NCBI GenBank assembly: GCA_016938425.1
Contig: JAFGUR010000203.1
Span: forward strand, 1 to 9,419
Length of the DNA: 9,419 nt
From: Fusobacteriaceae bacterium
GTDB lineage: Bacteria > Fusobacteriota > Fusobacteriia > Fusobacteriales > Fusobacteriaceae
Direction: 5' to 3'
This document shows positions 6,999 through 9,419 of the stretch, piece after piece. The position numbers and the translations under genes were made by a program. The notes beneath the pieces were generated by a model. That model did no database searches and had not been told where the DNA came from. It worked only from the letters and a program-made list of their open reading frames with translations. How positions within the stretch are numbered: position 1 is the first letter of the stretch; each line of letters opens with the position of its first letter.

Positions 6999-7838
6999 CT
7001 AATCAAATTTCAATAATTGAAAATTTACTAATCTTTCAATCTCTCCATTATCCCTTATACCTGTTTCTAATTTATAAAAAATTCTTGCATAATATTTAAA
7101 ACCTTCTTCATTATCATCATTTATTTCTTTATACATAAGAATTTTTACTCTCTCTTTAACTTTTTCTCTTATACTTAAAAACTCTTCTTCTTTTATATCT
7201 AAAAGAAATTTTTTAGTCATTTCATAATCTATAAAAGGATTTTCTTTAATCTTTTCAAAAATTTTCGATATTTTTTCTTTTCTTTCTTCATTTAAACAAT
7301 TAATACAAATATTCCCTTTTCCAGAAAATATTATACCACAATAGACACATTTTTTGTTACCTTCTTGTAAAAGATATTTTTCCTTTTTTTTAGAAATCTC
7401 CATTAATTTTTTAATTCTATTTTTTATCTCTTCATTTTCTATAACAGAAACTTCTTCTTCTATAAATTTATTATAATCATTATCTAATTTTATTTTTTTA
7501 GGGTCAAACTCTTCTTCTTCCCCCTCATTTTCAAAAATATCTTCTATATTTCTTTTTCTAACTTTATATTGAATATCTATTATATAATCAATACCCAGAA
7601 AATCATTTACACTGGATCTTATACTTTCTTTTAAAAAAGATAATTGATGTAATATTACTGGATTTTCTGTATTTATAATTAAAACTCCATTTCTTATTTC
7701 TGAAACATAAGTTTTTCTTCCTAAATCTTTTCCAACTATTTTTTCCCAATTTCCTTTTACAATTCCTTGCTTCAAAAGTTTACTATTTTTTAAAGCATTT
7801 TCTACTATATTCTTCGTATTATGAATTTGTTGGCTCAA
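6999..7838 (-). CDS. DUF721/DciA-like protein with C-terminal zinc ribbon
   Basis: 279 residues. The first ~97 residues match the DUF721 (DciA) style: helix IVENALKNSKLL, GNWEKIVGKDLGRKT (29-43), then GVLIINTENPVILHQLSFLKE (51-71) and a terminal IDIQYKVRKR strand. DciA proteins act in loading or operating the replicative helicase DnaB where DnaC/DnaI is absent. An acidic linker (about 98-140, including EGEEEEFD) follows, then a four-cysteine zinc site C164-X2-C167-X10-C178-X2-C181, then a charged helical region to 279. Typical DciA proteins are shorter, so this tail is unusual. The start is TTG at 7838, 20 nt inside the end of recF, with AAGGTGAT upstream; no later Met, GTG or TTG preserves the domain. 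In actinobacteria a DUF721 gene sits in the same recF-gyrB interval. Helicase role is inferred from the family and context. Confidence 0.8.
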   Translation of the reverse strand: MSQQIHNTKNIVENALKNSKLLKQGIVKGNWEKIVGKDLGRKTYVSEIRNGVLIINTENPVILHQLSFLKESIRSSVNDFLGIDYIIDIQYKVRKRNIEDIFENEGEEEEFDPKKIKLDNDYNKFIEEEVSVIENEEIKNRIKKLMEISKKKEKYLLQEGNKKCVYCGIIFSGKGNICINCLNEERKEKISKIFEKIKENPFIDYEMTKKFLLDIKEEEFLSIREKVKERVKILMYKEINDDNEEGFKYYARIFYKLETGIRDNGEIERLVNFQLLKFD

Positions 7839-8910
7839 TTACATCACCTTCATTTATATAAAAATTCATACTTTCTATTCCTAGATCATCTGTTGAGCTT
7901 AAAAATATTTGAATATCTCTATTTTTAAAATAATTAATTATACTTTCTTTCCTAATACTATCAAAATATGAAGAAATATCATCAATTAAAAAAATTGGAT
8001 AATCTCCTTTTTCTTTTATAAACATATCTATTTCAGCTACTTTTAAGGAAAAAATTATTGATTTTTTTTCTCCTTGAGAACTATAAGCTTTTGCATCTTT
8101 ACTATTTAAGTAAAATAAAAAATCATCTTTTTGAGGTCCAATCATTGTTACACCTCTATATTTTTCATGGTTTTTTACATTATTTAACTCTTTTAAAAAT
8201 TCTTCTTTTACATAATTTTCATCCTTTAAACTAATATCTTTAAAAGCTTTATAAACTATCTTAAGTTCACTATCACTACTAAATAATTTTCTATAATTCA
8301 AATTTAATAAAACAGACATTTTTTTTATATACTCGTATCTTTTTACTATAATTTTTACACTTAAATCTACAAATTTTTCATTATAGACGTCAAATAAAGG
8401 GTCTTTAAATTTCCCTTCTTTTAAAAATTTGTTCCGAACTTTTAAAATTTTATCGAAATCTCTTAAATTTCTATAATAAATTTCATTAGCTTGAGAAATT
8501 TCATAGTCAAAAAAACTTCTTCTTAAGGAAGGATTTCCTAAAATAAGATAAATATCATCAGGAATAAAAGATATTACATTTATTCTTCCTATAAATTCAT
8601 CAAATTTAATCTTATTCTTATTAAAAAAGTATTGCCTAGTTTTTTGGTCAAATTTAACACCAATACTTTTAGAGCTTATTTTGTCTGTATACTCTATCAT
8701 AGCACCAGAATTGAGGTTTCCATATTTTATAATTTCTTTGATATGTTTTGTTCTAAAACTTTTTCCTGTTATTGAGAAATATATAGCTTCCAATATACTA
8801 GTTTTTCCTTGACCATTCTTTCCTAGAAACAAATTAAATTTACTATTAAACTCTAATTTATTATTTTTTAAATTCCTAAAGTTAATATAATTAATGCTTC
8901 TAATTTGCAA
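7819..8910 (-). CDS. recF: DNA replication/repair ATPase RecF
   Basis: SMC-like ABC ATPase that, with RecO and RecR, loads RecA onto SSB-coated gaps at damaged forks; cytoplasmic. The 363-residue length is normal. Walker A is GKNGQGKTS (30-38). GPQKDDF (258-264) corresponds to the family's GPHRDDL. The ABC signature is YSSQGEKKS (276-284) and Walker B is FLIDD (307-311). The D-loop reads SSYFD where most RecF proteins have SELD, a local deviation. The start is TTG at 8910 (MQIRSINYINFRN, the expected RecF N terminus), with AAGGAG at 8922-8917 6 nt before it. It lies 12 nt after the S4 gene, whose stop codon the ribosome site abuts, and overlaps the following gene by 20 nt, consistent with one operon and coupled translation. 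Confidence 0.97.
   Translation of the reverse strand: MQIRSINYINFRNLKNNKLEFNSKFNLFLGKNGQGKTSILEAIYFSITGKSFRTKHIKEIIKYGNLNSGAMIEYTDKISSKSIGVKFDQKTRQYFFNKNKIKFDEFIGRINVISFIPDDIYLILGNPSLRRSFFDYEISQANEIYYRNLRDFDKILKVRNKFLKEGKFKDPLFDVYNEKFVDLSVKIIVKRYEYIKKMSVLLNLNYRKLFSSDSELKIVYKAFKDISLKDENYVKEEFLKELNNVKNHEKYRGVTMIGPQKDDFLFYLNSKDAKAYSSQGEKKSIIFSLKVAEIDMFIKEKGDYPIFLIDDISSYFDSIRKESIINYFKNRDIQIFLSSTDDLGIESMNFYINEGDVIEPTNS
7843..7850 (-). promoter_or_regulatory. Ribosome-binding site for the TTG start of the DciA-like gene
   Basis: Minus-strand AAGGTGAT lies inside the 3' end of recF, with AAGG ending 8 nt before TTG 7838-7836. It supports the TTG start, which has no nearby alternative. Confidence 0.65.
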
Positions 8911-8916
8911 AAATGA

Positions 8917-8922
8917 CTCCTT
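8917..8922 (-). promoter_or_regulatory. Ribosome-binding site for the TTG start of recF
   Basis: Minus-strand AAGGAG directly follows the S4-gene stop codon and is 6 nt before TTG 8910-8908. Combined with the conserved RecF N terminus, it establishes TTG as the start. Confidence 0.85.
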
Positions 8923-9129
8923 TTATATCACTTCATATTTATTCTTTTCTATTTCTACAATGTCACCTATTCTTAATTTTTTTCCTCTTCTATATTCTAC
9001 TTCTCCATTAACCTTTACAAATCCATCTTGAATTATATCTTTGGCATCAGAACCTTGTCCAACAACATTTACCCATTTTAAAAATTGATCTAATTTTATA
9101 TACTCTGTACTTATTTTTACTTTTTCCAT
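8923..9129 (-). CDS. yaaA: Small S4-domain RNA-binding protein (YaaA/RlbA family)
   Basis: 68-residue protein made almost entirely of one S4 RNA-binding domain: LDQFLKWVNVVGQGSDAK (13-30), DGFVKVNGEVEYRRGKKLRIGD (35-56) and a final VEIEKNKYEVI strand. This is the usual size of the YaaA/RlbA/YbcJ group; in Bacillus subtilis yaaA sits directly before recF, as here. It is thought to bind structured RNA, probably ribosomal, but the exact role is not established. Start ATG 9129 has GGAGG (9140-9136) 6 nt upstream. It is the first gene of the recF operon, with a strong promoter just upstream. No membrane segment or catalytic motif is visible. Confidence 0.93.
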   Translation of the reverse strand: MEKVKISTEYIKLDQFLKWVNVVGQGSDAKDIIQDGFVKVNGEVEYRRGKKLRIGDIVEIEKNKYEVI

Positions 9130-9164
9130 ACACTTCCTCCTAAAACATAACGAGCCATTTTATT

Positions 9165-9193
9165 ATTCTATCATAATTGTAACTTTTTATCAA
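9165..9193 (-). promoter_or_regulatory. Extended -10 promoter of the S4-recF-DciA operon
   Basis: On the minus strand TTGATA (9193-9188) is followed after 17 bp by TAGAAT (9170-9165), preceded by TGA, which fits the extended -10 form TGnTATAAT. Each hexamer matches consensus at five of six positions. Transcription would begin near 9158, about 29 nt before the S4 gene. This is the best promoter in the window by motif. Confidence 0.72.
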
Positions 9194-9210
9194 TGCTTCT
9201 CATATTTTAT

Positions 9211-9240
9211 TTTATAGTCTCTATAATATAATTTTTTCAA
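9211..9240 (-). promoter_or_regulatory. Second candidate promoter upstream of the S4 gene
   Basis: Minus-strand TTGAAA (9240-9235), an 18-bp spacer, then TATAAA (9216-9211). It would give a leader of about 75 nt. Plausible but weaker than the 9165-9193 promoter, and AT-rich sequence yields such matches by chance. Confidence 0.35.
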
Positions 9241-9265
9241 TATTATTAGTTTTGTATTTATGTTT

Positions 9266-9296
9266 ATGTACATGTTTTATTTTTGTCTATGTACAT
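9266..9296. repeat. Two identical 8-bp palindromes ATGTACAT, 23 bp apart
   Basis: ATGTACAT occurs at 9266-9273 and 9289-9296; each is its own reverse complement, and both are preceded by T. The 23-bp repeat distance is close to two helical turns, so a dimeric regulator could bind both on one DNA face. They are among the few G/C-containing words in this stretch. No known operator is recognised. Confidence 0.55.
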
Positions 9297-9419
9297 TTAA
9301 AATACCAAAATTCAAAAGAAATTTTAACTATATCTAAAAAAAATGAAATGTTTTGGTTATTATATCTTTCATAATTTAATTAATAAAATTAAAATTTTTC
9401 AAATTAACCTTTTAAAAAT
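9297..9419. other. Extremely AT-rich non-coding tract at the window edge
   Basis: There are only 15 G/C in the last 119 bases. On the minus strand all three frames hit stops within the last ~25 bases, so if a leftward gene lies upstream it ends at or beyond the window edge. No consensus DnaA box (TTATCCACA or a one-mismatch form) was seen. It could be an origin-type unwinding region, given the gene neighbourhood, or plain intergenic DNA. Confidence 0.5.

Noticed and set aside
9343..9417. Plus-strand ATG opening a frame that stays open to the window edge (MKCFGYYIF onward)
   Set aside because: No ribosome-binding site precedes it and it consists of low-complexity AT-rich codons; only 25 codons are visible, so it cannot be supported.
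9130..9419. Classical DnaA-box cluster or oriC
   Set aside because: No exact or one-mismatch TTATCCACA was found on either strand; only a 7-of-9 match at 9264-9272, so an origin is not annotated.
1..9419. CRISPR arrays, tRNA or rRNA genes, insertion sequences, phage genes
   Set aside because: No repeat-spacer pattern, cloverleaf-like GC-rich segment, transposase or terminal inverted repeats were seen; the window is a housekeeping cluster.

Overview
The window is very AT-rich. All seven protein genes read leftward (minus strand). In transcription order, from high to low coordinate, they are a small S4 RNA-binding protein (yaaA/rlbA type), recF, a DUF721/DciA-like protein with a zinc ribbon, gyrB, gyrA and a large outer-membrane beta-barrel protein. 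The combination of very low GC, a chromosomal replication/gyrase cluster and a diderm-type outer-membrane protein (signal peptide, SLH-like domain, coiled coil, barrel, C-terminal Phe) points to a Fusobacterium-like organism (Fusobacteriota). That assignment is inference from composition, gene order and protein style, not from a database match.

Right end (9130-9419): no convincing gene. It holds a strong promoter for the S4/recF/DciA transcript, a second upstream candidate promoter, two identical 8-bp palindromes 23 bp apart, and an extremely AT-rich tract (15 G/C in the last 119 bases). In many bacteria the next gene upstream of this cluster is dnaN or dnaA, and the origin is often nearby, but neither gene is inside the window.

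Middle (6999-9129): the S4 gene, recF and the DciA-like gene are tightly packed (12-nt gap, then a 20-nt overlap) and look like one operon. recF and the DciA-like gene both start at TTG behind their own Shine-Dalgarno (SD) sequences. In actinobacteria a DUF721 gene occupies the same recF-gyrB interval. Genes 2395-6841: gyrB and gyrA form a second unit with its own TTGACT promoter, a 67-nt spacer filled largely by an AATTNNN heptamer array, and a strong terminator after gyrA. GyrA carries Thr79 and Tyr83 at the two classic quinolone hot spots.

Left end (1-2357): the outer-membrane protein gene is a separate transcription unit with its own promoter beside the gyrA terminator and its own terminator at 19-59. 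Functionally, the right-hand genes belong to chromosome replication and repair: gyrase supplies negative supercoiling, RecF acts on gaps at stalled forks, and DciA-family proteins serve the replicative helicase. The outer-membrane protein is an unrelated neighbour.

The most notable points are the GyrA hot-spot residues, the zinc-ribbon DciA-like protein, the heptamer array between gyrB and gyrA, the paired palindromes upstream of the S4 gene, and the SLH-tethered barrel protein. I did not find a wholly new multi-gene system; most of the window is a conserved housekeeping cluster.
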